DNA of 64,000 nt from Pseudoxanthomonas sp. SL93 (GTDB lineage Bacteria > Pseudomonadota > Gammaproteobacteria > Xanthomonadales > Xanthomonadaceae), in assembly GCF_026625825.1 (NCBI RefSeq), contig NZ_CP113065.1:3781070-3845069 (forward strand). Reading direction: 5' to 3'. Below are positions 56,820 through 64,000 of this stretch, piece after piece. Under the pieces are notes generated by a model. That model was not told the DNA's origin. It ran no database searches and worked only from the letters and a program-made list of their open reading frames with translations. Made by a program: the position numbers and the translations under genes. Within the stretch, counting starts at the first letter, position 1; every line of letters begins with the position of its first letter.

Positions 56820-59168
56820 TCAGAACTTGAACGTCGCCGTCAGCACCGCCGAGCGGCCTTCGCCGGGATTCGCCCACCCATTGCCGGCGGTGACCACGCC
56901 CGCGGCGTTGACGGTCAGGTTGTTGCGGATGCCGGTGTAGTACTCCTCGTCGAACAGGTTGCTGACGTTGAGCTGCAGGCCGATCCGCTCGTTGACCTGG
57001 TAGCCGACCATCGCGCGGTGCACCCAGTAGGCGTCCGTCTTCAGATAGGCGGTGGGCGAGGAATTGTTCGGATAGAACGAGCCTTGGTAGGTAGCGCCGT
57101 AACCGAAGGTCCAGTCGCCCAGCTCATAGGTGCTCCACAGGCTGGCGGAGTGTCGCGGGGTCTGGGTCAGTTCGCGGCCCTTGACCGGGTCGCTCGTGGC
57201 TTCGTCGGCCGCGTTCTGCAGCACTTCGCTGTCCAGGAAGGTGTAGTTGGCGAACACCGCCCACTCACGCGTGATGTTGCCCGCCACGCCGAGCGCGACG
57301 CCATCCACACGTGCCTTGCCGTCGAGCACCTGTTCCGGCTGCAGCGGGTCGGCACTGGTCACCTTGTAGTTCTGGCGTTCGTTGCGGAACAGCGCGGCGG
57401 TCACGGCCAGACGGTTCTCCAGCACGTCCCACTTGGTGCCGAGCTCGATGTTGACCGCGGTTTCCGGGTCGACGTTGCAGGTGGCGGCACTGCACGCACC
57501 GTTGACCGATGTCTTGGAGGGCGTCTTGCTGTTGGCGTACGACAGGTAGACGCTGGCGTTGTCGACCGGCTTGTAGACAAGGCCGGCACGGTAGGAGAAC
57601 AGGTCATCCTCGTTCTCGAAGACGCTGCTCACGCCGGTGACCTGGCCGGTGCTCGACACGGCATAGTTCACCGTATCGCCCTCATTGTGCTCGTAACGCG
57701 CGCCGAGGTTGAGCAACCACTGGTCACCGAACTTGAGCGTATCGAACACATAGACGGCCTGGTTGTTCAGACTGCCCTCGGTGCGTCCGGTACGGAAGTA
57801 GTTCTGCGGCCCGGTCCAGATGTTGTAGGGATTGTCGAACGACTGCAGCGGATAGTTGCTGTTGTTGTCGAGCAGCGCGCTGCCGTTTGCATTGCGGAAA
57901 GCGTTGCCGCTGTCAAGCTCGAACTCCTCCTTGCTGAAGGAAACGCCGGCGACGAGATGATGTTCGACCGAGCCGGTGTTGAACGAAGCGGTCAGGTCGG
58001 TCTGGCTGTGGGCGATGAAGTTCTCGGTGTCACGCACCAGGCCACGCGGGCCGCCGGTAGGCGACCATGTGCCCGGCGGCTGGAGGGTGCCGGCCGGAAC
58101 CCCTGAGCCAACGGGCAAGGCCGAACACGGGCCACCGGTATACGGGTTGGTGCCGTTCTCCAGGCACCATGAGCCCTGCAGCGCCGTGGCGTTGGCGAAC
58201 TGCTCGACCCGCTGCAGGCGACCCAGGCTGCGCAGCTTCAGATTGTTGCTGAAGTCCATCTCGAACACGCCGGTCAGCATGTCCACGTCGATTTCCTGGC
58301 GCGAGGTGTTCCGGTAGCCGAAATAGGTTTCACGGTCCACGCCCGGCAATGGGCCGTCGTTGAAAGGACTCAGCGCGAACGGCACGCCGTACTGCGGCAT
58401 GTTGTTGTCATGCTGGTGCAGGTAGCTCAGCGTGAAGCGGGTGTCGGAACCCAGGCCGAAGGCGATCGAGGGTGCGAAACCCCAGCGGTGCTTGAATTCT
58501 TCGTCGCGGCCCGGGACATCCTGCGTGTGGCCCATCGCGTTGAGGCGGACTGCAACGCCGTTCTCGAAGTCGAAATTGCTGTCGGCGGTCACGCGAGCGT
58601 ACTTGTCGCTGCCGGCGCCGACGGTGAAGGTGCTCGCGTCGCCTTCGCGCGCCACCTTGCTGACCAGGTTGATGTTGCCGCCGACGGAGCCGGCGCCCGA
58701 CATGGCCGAGTTGGCGCCATTGATCAGTTCGATGGCTTCCAGGTTGAACGTATCGCTGCGCGTGTACTGGGCGCTGTCGCGCACGCCGTCGGTGGTGATG
58801 TCGCTGCTGGCGGTGAAGCCGCGCAGGTTGATGCTGTCACCGTAGCCGCCGCCGCCTTCGCCCGCGCCGAAGGTGATGCCGGGCAAGGTGCTCAGCACGT
58901 CGCGCAGGCCAAGCAGGTTCTGCTGGTCCATGACCGCCTTGGTGACCACGGTGATCGTCTGCGGCGTGTCCACCAGCGCCTCGGTGTACTTGCCGGAACT
59001 GGCCTTCTGGACGTGTTCGCCATGGACTTCGACGGTGTCGAGTTCCTTGGCCTGCATGCCGGCGTCGGCAGGGGCGTCGCCCGTCGGGGCCGCATGGGCG
59101 GCAAAGACGGACAGCGAGAGGGACAGGGCCGCGGCCAGCGGCGACAGGGCGGGGGTCTTGGACATCAT
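56820..59168 (-). CDS. TonB-dependent siderophore receptor (Fiu/PiuA-like)
   Basis: The 782-residue outer-membrane receptor has a signal peptide ending A-H-A-A, a TonB-box-like E-L-D-T-V-E-V near residue 43, a plug domain with I-N-L-R-G-F and D-S-A-Q-Y-T-R-S-D-T-F-N-L-E, and a 22-strand barrel. That barrel ends in the usual aromatic C-terminus (A-T-F-K-F). Similarity to Fiu/PiuA and linkage to piuC suggest catecholate or monocatechol iron chelates. Two adjacent ATGs (59168, 59165) are possible starts. Confidence 0.93.
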   Translation of the reverse strand: MMSKTPALSPLAAALSLSLSVFAAHAAPTGDAPADAGMQAKELDTVEVHGEHVQKASSGKYTEALVDTPQTITVVTKAVMDQQNLLGLRDVLSTLPGITFGAGEGGGGYGDSINLRGFTASSDITTDGVRDSAQYTRSDTFNLEAIELINGANSAMSGAGSVGGNINLVSKVAREGDASTFTVGAGSDKYARVTADSNFDFENGVAVRLNAMGHTQDVPGRDEEFKHRWGFAPSIAFGLGSDTRFTLSYLHQHDNNMPQYGVPFALSPFNDGPLPGVDRETYFGYRNTSRQEIDVDMLTGVFEMDFSNNLKLRSLGRLQRVEQFANATALQGSWCLENGTNPYTGGPCSALPVGSGVPAGTLQPPGTWSPTGGPRGLVRDTENFIAHSQTDLTASFNTGSVEHHLVAGVSFSKEEFELDSGNAFRNANGSALLDNNSNYPLQSFDNPYNIWTGPQNYFRTGRTEGSLNNQAVYVFDTLKFGDQWLLNLGARYEHNEGDTVNYAVSSTGQVTGVSSVFENEDDLFSYRAGLVYKPVDNASVYLSYANSKTPSKTSVNGACSAATCNVDPETAVNIELGTKWDVLENRLAVTAALFRNERQNYKVTSADPLQPEQVLDGKARVDGVALGVAGNITREWAVFANYTFLDSEVLQNAADEATSDPVKGRELTQTPRHSASLWSTYELGDWTFGYGATYQGSFYPNNSSPTAYLKTDAYWVHRAMVGYQVNERIGLQLNVSNLFDEEYYTGIRNNLTVNAAGVVTAGNGWANPGEGRSAVLTATFKF

Positions 59169-59226
59169 GGTCTCGAGGGTCTAGGCAGTGCGGCAGCTGG
59201 AAATGGCAGCCGCGAAGATGCGCATG

Positions 59227-59262
59227 TTAATGAGAACGATTTGCGATTACAACAAATCGTTC
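59227..59262 (-). promoter_or_regulatory. Receptor promoter overlapped by a 10-bp inverted repeat (Fur-like)
   Basis: On the minus strand, TTGTTG (59255-59250) and CATTAA (59232-59227) are 17 bp apart. A perfect inverted repeat GAACGATTTG-N9-CAAATCGTTC spans 59234-59262 and covers the promoter. Adjacent AATGAGAACGATTTGCGATT resembles a Fur box. The layout suits repression by iron-bound Fur. Confidence 0.6.
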
Positions 59263-59387
59263 ACATTTACCTCGGAACCTGTGGATTCCCGATCCGCCGC
59301 CGCCCTGATGCCTGGGGAGAACTTCGAAATACCTGGTTCGGCCCGGCAGGGCTTGAAGCGGGCCTCTGGCAGCCGGTCGGCCAGGTG

Positions 59388-59720
59388 TCAGTCGCGGTCG
59401 TCGCGGGTCCAGATGCCGCCATGTTCCAGACGGGTCGGGAATTTGGGGACGGGCGAGTAGGCGGGGGCGCACAACGCACGTCCGTCGCGCACGTCGAAAC
59501 GCGCCCCGTGAAGGACGCATTCGATGCTGGCTTCCTGCGCGTTGAACTCGCCGGAGGAAAGTTCGAACTCTTCGTGGCTGCAACGGTCTTCCAGTGCGTA
59601 GAGCTCGCCATCGTGGTTGAAGATGACGATGGGCGTGCCCGTGACCTCGTCGAACACGGTCTTCATCTCCCCGGGCAGCAGTTCACCGGCGGCGCAGACG
59701 AAGGTCCAGGTCCCGCTCAC
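59388..59720 (-). CDS. Rieske-type [2Fe-2S] ferredoxin
   Basis: The 110-residue product has the two Rieske boxes C-S-H-E-E-F (near residue 47) and C-V-L-H-G-A-R-F (near residue 68), so it should bind a Rieske [2Fe-2S] cluster as a small soluble electron carrier, as in dioxygenase ferredoxins and NirD. It overlaps the end of the GNAT gene and lies at the tail of the suf operon, which suggests a role in cluster assembly or simply shared regulation. Confidence 0.92.
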   Translation of the reverse strand: MSGTWTFVCAAGELLPGEMKTVFDEVTGTPIVIFNHDGELYALEDRCSHEEFELSSGEFNAQEASIECVLHGARFDVRDGRALCAPAYSPVPKFPTRLEHGGIWTRDDRD

Positions 59721-60256
59721 GCGACGGCCCCCGTCAGGGGCTTCTGCAGGACTTCGAAACGCAGGTCGTCGCGCTTGGGGATGCCGTAGCGTTCGTCGCC
59801 GTAAGGAAAGGGCTTCTTGGTCCCGGTGCGGGCGTAGCCGCGGCGCTCGTAGAAGGCGATCAGCTCATCGCGGATGTCGATCACCGTCATGCGCATGGCG
59901 GCCAGATGCCAGTCCTCGCGTGCGACACGCTCGGCTTCGGCCAGCAGGGCCTTGCCCACGCCACCGCCCTGCAGGTCGGGACGAACCGAGAACATGCCGA
60001 AATAGCCGGCGCCCTCTTCTTCCGCCACGTGGGCGCAGGCGAGCAGCACGCCGCGGCGCTCGGCAATGATGATGCGGCTGCGTGGCCGCTCGATGTCCCG
60101 CTGCAGCACGTCGGCGTCGATGCGCTGCCCTTCCAGCATGTCGGCTTCGGTAGTCCAGCCCTGCTTGCTGACATCGCCGCGGTAGGCGGACGTGACCAGG
60201 GCGACCAGGGCGGGGATGTCGGCGCCGGTGGCGGCGCGGAAGGTGAGGGTATCCAT
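59717..60256 (-). CDS. GNAT-family N-acetyltransferase
   Basis: The 179-residue product has the GNAT core: F-G-M-F-S-V-R-P-D-L-Q-G-G-G-V-G-K-A-L-L with the acetyl-CoA loop, and F-Y-E-R-R-G-Y at the C-terminal side. The substrate is unknown. It is encoded between sufS and the Rieske gene and overlaps the latter (ATGA). A stable hairpin (60258-60280) abuts its start codon. Confidence 0.88.
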   Translation of the reverse strand: MDTLTFRAATGADIPALVALVTSAYRGDVSKQGWTTEADMLEGQRIDADVLQRDIERPRSRIIIAERRGVLLACAHVAEEEGAGYFGMFSVRPDLQGGGVGKALLAEAERVAREDWHLAAMRMTVIDIRDELIAFYERRGYARTGTKKPFPYGDERYGIPKRDDLRFEVLQKPLTGAVA

Positions 60257-60257
60257 G

Positions 60258-60280
60258 GCCGGATTTTACGGAAATCCGGC
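60258..60280 (-). other. Hairpin directly before the GNAT start codon
   Basis: GCCGGATTT and AAATCCGGC form a nine-base-pair stem with a five-base loop whose base is two bases from the ATG. It occupies the ribosome-binding region. It is not followed by a T-run on the minus strand. Confidence 0.55.
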
Positions 60281-60284
60281 AACC

Positions 60285-60380
60285 TGTAGGAGCGACGTCA
60301 GTCGCGACGGCGATCCCGCCATGCCCGGACAGGTTCTGCAGCAGAAGAAGTCGCGATCGCGATCGGCACCGCCCCTGCAG
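60285..60380. repeat. GTAG-type REP doublet with one degenerate arm
   Basis: The left arm reads TGTAGGAGCGACGTCAGTCG from 60285 and matches the copies at 3.5 and 6.4 kb. The facing arm (about 60348-60380, GTCGCGATCGCG then CCCCTGCAG) has lost most of the terminal GCTCCTACA. It lies between sufS and the GNAT gene. Confidence 0.7.
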
Positions 60381-60390
60381 AAAGGCGTCG

Positions 60391-61644
60391 TTATGCCAGC
60401 AGGCTCCGCGCCTTTTTCAGGGCGGCAATGAAGCGCTCCACTTCCTCGTGCGTGTTGTAGAACGCGAACGAGGCCCGCAGCGTGGCCGCCACGCCGTAGA
60501 ACTGCAGCAGCGGATGGGCGCAATGCTGGCCTGAACGCACGGCGACGCCCTCCAGGTCCAGCAGCGTAGCCAGGTCGTGTGCGTGGGCGCCTTCGATCAG
60601 GAACGAGATGACGGCTGCCTTTTCCGGGGCGCGGCCGAAGATGCGTAGGCCTTCGATCCTGTCCAGTTCTTCGGTGGCATGCGCCAGCAGTCCGGCCTCG
60701 CGGGCTTCCACGTTCGCCATGCCCAGCGCGTCGAGGTAATCCACGGCCGCATCCAGGCCGATGAAGCCGGCGATGTTCGGCGTACCGGCCTCGAACTTGT
60801 GTGGCGCGTCGTTGAAGACGGTACCGTCGAAGCTGACTTCCTTGATCATCTCGCCGCCACCGATGAAGGGCGGCATGGCCTGCAAGTGTTCCTTGCGTGC
60901 CCACAGCGCCCCGGTGCCGGTGGGGCCGCACATCTTGTGACCGGTCAATGCATAGAAGTCGCAACCGATAGCCGCGACGTCGACCGCTCGATGCGGCACC
61001 GCCTGCGAGCCGTCCACGACGGTGACGATGCCGCGCTTGCGGGCTTCGCGGCAGATCTCGCGAACGGGATTCACCGTGCCCAGCACGTTGGAAGTGTGGG
61101 CGATGGCCAGCAGCTTCACGTCGCCGGTCATCGCGGCGTGCAGCGCATCCAGGTCCAGCGTGCCGTCTTGGCGGATTTCCGCGACCTTCACCGTCGCCCC
61201 GGTGCGCTCGGCGACGAGTTGCCACGGCACGATGTTGGCGTGGTGCTCCATGCGCGAGACCAGGATCGTGTCGCCGGCCTTCAGGCGCGGCAATGCCCAC
61301 GAGTAGGCAACCAGATTGATCGCGAACGTTGTGCCACTGCACAGCACCAGTTCGTCCGGGCGCACGTTGAGGAAGCGCGCAAGCTTCTTGCGCGCGCCTT
61401 CATAGGCCTCGGTCGCCTCGGTGCCGAGCGTGTGCACGGCGCGGCTGACGTTGGCGTTGTGCTGGCGGTAGAACGCGTCGACGGTCTCGATGACCGAGGC
61501 GGGCTTCTGGCCGGTGTTGGCGCTGTCCAGGTAGACCAGCGGCTTGCCGTTGACCTGGCGGGTCAGCAAGGGGAAATCGGCGCGGACGCGATCCCAGTCG
61601 ATGCGGGTTCCCGCGGCGTGCACCTGGACGGTCTCGCGGTTCAT
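60391..61644 (-). CDS. sufS: Cysteine desulfurase SufS
   Basis: SufS takes sulfur from cysteine for iron-sulfur cluster assembly. The 417-residue PLP enzyme has the Schiff-base lysine in A-L-T-G-H-K-M-C-G-P and the catalytic cysteine in R-S-G-Q-H-C-A-H-P. The short Cys loop and H-H-A-N-I-V-P-W identify the SufS (group II) type. The ATG at 61644 overlaps the sufD stop. No sufE or sufU gene is visible downstream. Confidence 0.96.
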   Translation of the reverse strand: MNRETVQVHAAGTRIDWDRVRADFPLLTRQVNGKPLVYLDSANTGQKPASVIETVDAFYRQHNANVSRAVHTLGTEATEAYEGARKKLARFLNVRPDELVLCSGTTFAINLVAYSWALPRLKAGDTILVSRMEHHANIVPWQLVAERTGATVKVAEIRQDGTLDLDALHAAMTGDVKLLAIAHTSNVLGTVNPVREICREARKRGIVTVVDGSQAVPHRAVDVAAIGCDFYALTGHKMCGPTGTGALWARKEHLQAMPPFIGGGEMIKEVSFDGTVFNDAPHKFEAGTPNIAGFIGLDAAVDYLDALGMANVEAREAGLLAHATEELDRIEGLRIFGRAPEKAAVISFLIEGAHAHDLATLLDLEGVAVRSGQHCAHPLLQFYGVAATLRASFAFYNTHEEVERFIAALKKARSLLA

Positions 61645-62903
61645 GCCGTGCCCAACGTCGCCAGCGCCGCGTCGACGCGCACCACCAGCAATTCGCGCAG
61701 TCCCGCGTCCTGGATGACGGACAGCGGTTCGCGGCAGAACGCGGCGGTCAGCAGCTGCTGTGCTTCCGGCGCGGACAGGCCGCGGGAGCGCAGGTAGAAC
61801 AGGGCATTGGCTTCCAGTTGGCCGACGGTGGCGCCGTGCGCCGCCTTGACTTCGTCGGCATGGATCTCGAGCACCGGCTGGGTATCGATCTCCGCGTTGT
61901 CGGAGAGCAGCAGGTTCTTGTTCGACAGCGCCGCGTCGGTGCCGTCCGCACCCTCGCGGATCAGGATGCCGCCGTGGAAAACCACGCGGCCGCGGCCGGC
62001 ACCCAGGCCGCGCCACGTCAGCTCGCAGGCGGTATCGCGGGCAATGTGGTCGATGCCCAGGCGCGTGTCCACGTGGCGGCGACCGTGCGCCAGCAGCACC
62101 CCGTTGGCGATCAGGCGCGCGCCATCGCCTTCGAGGCGGACATTCAGTTCATGGCGCGACAGGCCACCACCCAGTTCCAGGTCGACGCGACGGTATTCGG
62201 TGTCGCGCGCCAGTACCGCGTCGGTGCGCAGCAGCGTGGTGGCGCGTGCGCTGTCGGTTTCGACGCGTGCATGGGTGAGGCGTGCGCCCTGCGCCAGGTG
62301 CACATGGCCCAGGGCGTTGATCAGGTGCGCATGCGTGCCGATGGCGACATGGTGTTCGACCACGGTCAGTGCGGCGCCGGCACGCAGTTCGATCAGGTTG
62401 CGCAGGTGCCATGCACGGTCGGTGCCGTCTTCGGCGCCGATGAAGACCAGGTGTAGCGGCTGCTCGCTGCGCGCACCTTCTTCCGCGCGCAGCAGAACGC
62501 CTTCGGTGGCCAGTGCGGCGTTGAGGCGGGCGAATACTTCGTCGCCACGTTCGAAGCGGCGCTGCAGGAAGCGCGCGGCATCGCCACCCTCGGCAAGGGC
62601 TTCGGACAGCAGCTGCAGGCTGACGCCGTCGGGCAGGTCGGTGGTCAGCGACAGCGCGACGGAATAACGGCCGTTGACGAACACCGCGCGCGGTGCCGGG
62701 ATGTCGGCCAGGACCATCGGGTCCACGGCGGGCGCGGCGTCCACGCCAGCGAAGCTGCGACGCTCGAGTTGGCGCAGCGAGGTGTATTTCCATGCTTCCG
62801 TGCGCGGGCCGGGCAGGCCGTCGCGCAGGGCTTCATCCAGCACGGCGCGCCGCGCCGCGTCACCATTGAAACCGGCGGACAGGGAATCCAGCAGCGCGCT
62901 CAT
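61641..62903 (-). CDS. sufD: Fe-S cluster assembly protein SufD
   Basis: SufD partners SufB and SufC in the scaffold complex. The 420-residue product has the T-E-A-W-K-Y-T-S-L-R segment near the N-terminus, a right-handed beta-helix middle and the C-terminal H-A-D-E-V-K-A-A-H-G-A-T-V-G-Q-L motif. It then ends with L-F-Y-L-R-S-R-G-L and an A-F-C-R-E-P block. The start at 62903 overlaps the sufC stop by one base. Confidence 0.95.
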   Translation of the reverse strand: MSALLDSLSAGFNGDAARRAVLDEALRDGLPGPRTEAWKYTSLRQLERRSFAGVDAAPAVDPMVLADIPAPRAVFVNGRYSVALSLTTDLPDGVSLQLLSEALAEGGDAARFLQRRFERGDEVFARLNAALATEGVLLRAEEGARSEQPLHLVFIGAEDGTDRAWHLRNLIELRAGAALTVVEHHVAIGTHAHLINALGHVHLAQGARLTHARVETDSARATTLLRTDAVLARDTEYRRVDLELGGGLSRHELNVRLEGDGARLIANGVLLAHGRRHVDTRLGIDHIARDTACELTWRGLGAGRGRVVFHGGILIREGADGTDAALSNKNLLLSDNAEIDTQPVLEIHADEVKAAHGATVGQLEANALFYLRSRGLSAPEAQQLLTAAFCREPLSVIQDAGLRELLVVRVDAALATLGTA

Positions 62904-63667
62904 CAGGCGATCTTCTCCGGCGCCACGCGGTCCTTGATCCACGAGTAACCGTGCTCTTCGAGTTCCAGTGCCAGCTCCGGGCCGCCGGATTCGACGATGC
63001 GGCCATTGGCCAGCACATGCACCACGTCCGGCTTGATGTAGTCGAGCAGGCGCTGGTAGTGGGTGATGACCAGGAAGGCGCGGTCAGGTGAGCGCAGGGC
63101 ATTGACGCCGTCCGCCACGTTCTTCAGCGCGTCGATGTCCAGGCCGCTGTCGGTTTCGTCCAGGATGGCCAGCTTCGGTTCCAGCACGGCCAACTGGAAG
63201 ATCTCGTTGCGCTTCTTCTCGCCACCGCTGAAGCCTTCGTTGACGCCCCGGTGCAGCAGTTCGTCCTTCAGGTGCAGCACGGCCAGCTTCTCGCGCACCA
63301 GCTTGAGGAACTGCATCGAATCCAGTTCGGCCTCGCCGCGCGCCTTGCGCTGCGCGTTGAGCGCGGCGCGCAGGAAGTACGTGTTGTTGACGCCGGGAAT
63401 CTCCACGGGGTACTGGAAGGCGAGGAACACGCCGGCGGCCGCGCGCTCTTCCGGTTCCAGGTCAAGCAGCGGCTTGCCTTCGAATTCCACCGTGCCGGCG
63501 GTAACTTCATAGCCCTCGCGGCCGGCCAGGATGTTGCCCAGCGTGGACTTGCCCGCGCCGTTGGGGCCCATGATGGCGTGCACCTGGCCCGGCTTCACGT
63601 CCAGCGAGAGGCCTTTCAGGATTTCCTTGCCGGCGACGCTGGCGTGGAGGTTGTCGATCTTGAGCAT
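62903..63667 (-). CDS. sufC: Fe-S cluster assembly ATPase SufC
   Basis: SufC is the ABC-type ATPase of the SufBCD scaffold. The 254-residue protein has Walker A (G-P-N-G-A-G-K-S-T), the Q-loop (A-F-Q-Y-P-V-E-I-P-G), signature F-S-G-G-E-K-K-R-N-E, Walker B (L-A-I-L-D-E-T-D-S-G-L-D) and the switch His in I-T-H-Y-Q-R-L-L. The unusual D-E-T-D is typical of SufC. It is separated from sufB by 107 bp of inverted repeat. Confidence 0.96.
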   Translation of the reverse strand: MLKIDNLHASVAGKEILKGLSLDVKPGQVHAIMGPNGAGKSTLGNILAGREGYEVTAGTVEFEGKPLLDLEPEERAAAGVFLAFQYPVEIPGVNNTYFLRAALNAQRKARGEAELDSMQFLKLVREKLAVLHLKDELLHRGVNEGFSGGEKKRNEIFQLAVLEPKLAILDETDSGLDIDALKNVADGVNALRSPDRAFLVITHYQRLLDYIKPDVVHVLANGRIVESGGPELALELEEHGYSWIKDRVAPEKIA

Positions 63668-63774
63668 GTGATTAGTGATTCGTCATTTTGTGATTGGTTG
63701 GGGAAACCCGAAGAGATTCATGTGTGGGCGGGATCTGGAAAATCGCCAATCCCGAATCACGAATCACTGCGTGG
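63668..63774. repeat. AATCACGAATCAC-family inverted repeat between sufB and sufC
   Basis: The left arm (63667-63697) reads GTGATTAGTGATTCGTCATT and continues TTGTGATTGG. The right arm (63746-63771) reads CCAATCCCGAATCACGAATC then ACTG. The words match the arms between pilT and pilU. It fills the whole sufB-sufC gap within a transcription unit. Confidence 0.8.
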
Positions 63775-64000
63775 TTATCCCACGCTGCCTTCCAGCGACA
63801 CTTCCAGCAGTTTCTTCGCCTCCACCGCAAACTCCATCGGCAGCTCGCGGAAGACCTGCTTGCAGAAACCGTCGACGATCATCGACACCGCGTCTTCCTG
63901 GCTGATCCCGCGGGCGCGGCAGTAGAACATCTGGTCGTCGCTGATCTTCGAGGTGGTGGCCTCGTGCTCCAGCGTGGCGGTGGGGTTCTTCACCTCGATG
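63775..64000 (-). CDS. sufB: Fe-S cluster assembly protein SufB, C-terminal fragment
   Basis: The visible 74 residues are the C-terminal end of Suf[31 protein letters not shown] and [14 protein letters not shown]. The E-H-E-A-T-T-S-K motif and the cysteine in F-Y-C-R-A-R-G are hallmarks of SufB. The gene continues past the right edge of the window. Its position upstream of sufC confirms the operon order sufB-C-D-S. Confidence 0.95.
   Translation of the reverse strand, partial: IEVKNPTATLEHEATTSKISDDQMFYCRARGISQEDAVSMIVDGFCKQVFRELPMEFAVEAKKLLEVSLEGSVG

Overview
The window is GC-rich, gene-dense DNA from a Gram-negative gammaproteobacterium of the Xanthomonadaceae/Lysobacteraceae, with the closest feel to Pseudoxanthomonas, Stenotrophomonas, Xanthomonas or Lysobacter. 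The evidence is the kdsD-kdsC-lptCAB-rpoN-hpf-hprK-rapZ-EIIA-HPr-EI-mgtE block, a xanB-type bifunctional mannose enzyme, an AAC(6')-Iz-like acetyltransferase, amgK/murU, pilT-pilU and GTAG-type REP sequences. The genus is an inference; no rRNA or tRNA gene was seen. Almost everything is core chromosome. There is no prophage, insertion sequence, integrase or CRISPR array.

Layout. 0-3.2 kb, minus strand: aroK-aroB-WGR-hemE and the start of a secreted protein. 3.3-6.4 kb: dodecin, a P-loop kinase, pdxH, an AAC(6')-like acetyltransferase and a BtuF-like protein. 6.5-11.1 kb: DUF4426 lipoprotein, proC and yggS, divergent from the twitching ATPases pilT-pilU. 11.1-11.6 kb: an unusual array of 42-bp tandem repeats. 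11.6-18.9 kb: tag, algH-ruvX-pyrB, a diguanylate cyclase, a zinc-ribbon protein, a lipoprotein hydrolase, a putative periplasmic ATP-dependent DNA ligase and a cold-shock/DUF1294 fusion. 18.9-30.5 kb, minus strand: Kdo synthesis and LPS export, sigma-54, hibernation factor and a regulatory PTS without sugar permeases. 30.5-34.1 kb, plus strand: BolA-like, DUF4034, murA and a small EF-hand protein. 34.1-38.5 kb, minus strand: purM, DUF2238, purN and three tandem DUF3108 paralogues. 38.7-41.7 kb: DUF2066, PerM-type permease and hda. 41.7-46.5 kb: amgK-murU (peptidoglycan recycling), xanB and a ToxR-like regulator. 46.5-51.1 kb: serine hydrolase, GlsB-like, M20 peptidase, ComEA-like and HutD.

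51.1-59.2 kb holds the most interesting block. It contains a TonB-dependent receptor, a PKHD dioxygenase, a PepSY membrane protein, DUF2271, DUF4198, an ApbE flavin transferase and a membrane-anchored CysJ-like diflavin reductase. Fur-box-like palindromes lie in the receptor promoter and before the PepSY gene. DUF2271 carries a flavinylation-like motif (D-G-V-T-G-P-T). I read the block as a flavin-based electron route from cytosolic NADPH across the inner membrane that reduces imported ferric siderophore; this is inference.

59.4-64 kb is the SUF iron-sulfur operon (sufB partial, sufC, sufD, sufS), followed by a GNAT and a Rieske protein. Two dispersed repeat families recur between genes: GTAG/GTGG REP doublets and an AATCACGAATCAC family found inside the pilT-pilU and sufB-sufC gaps.
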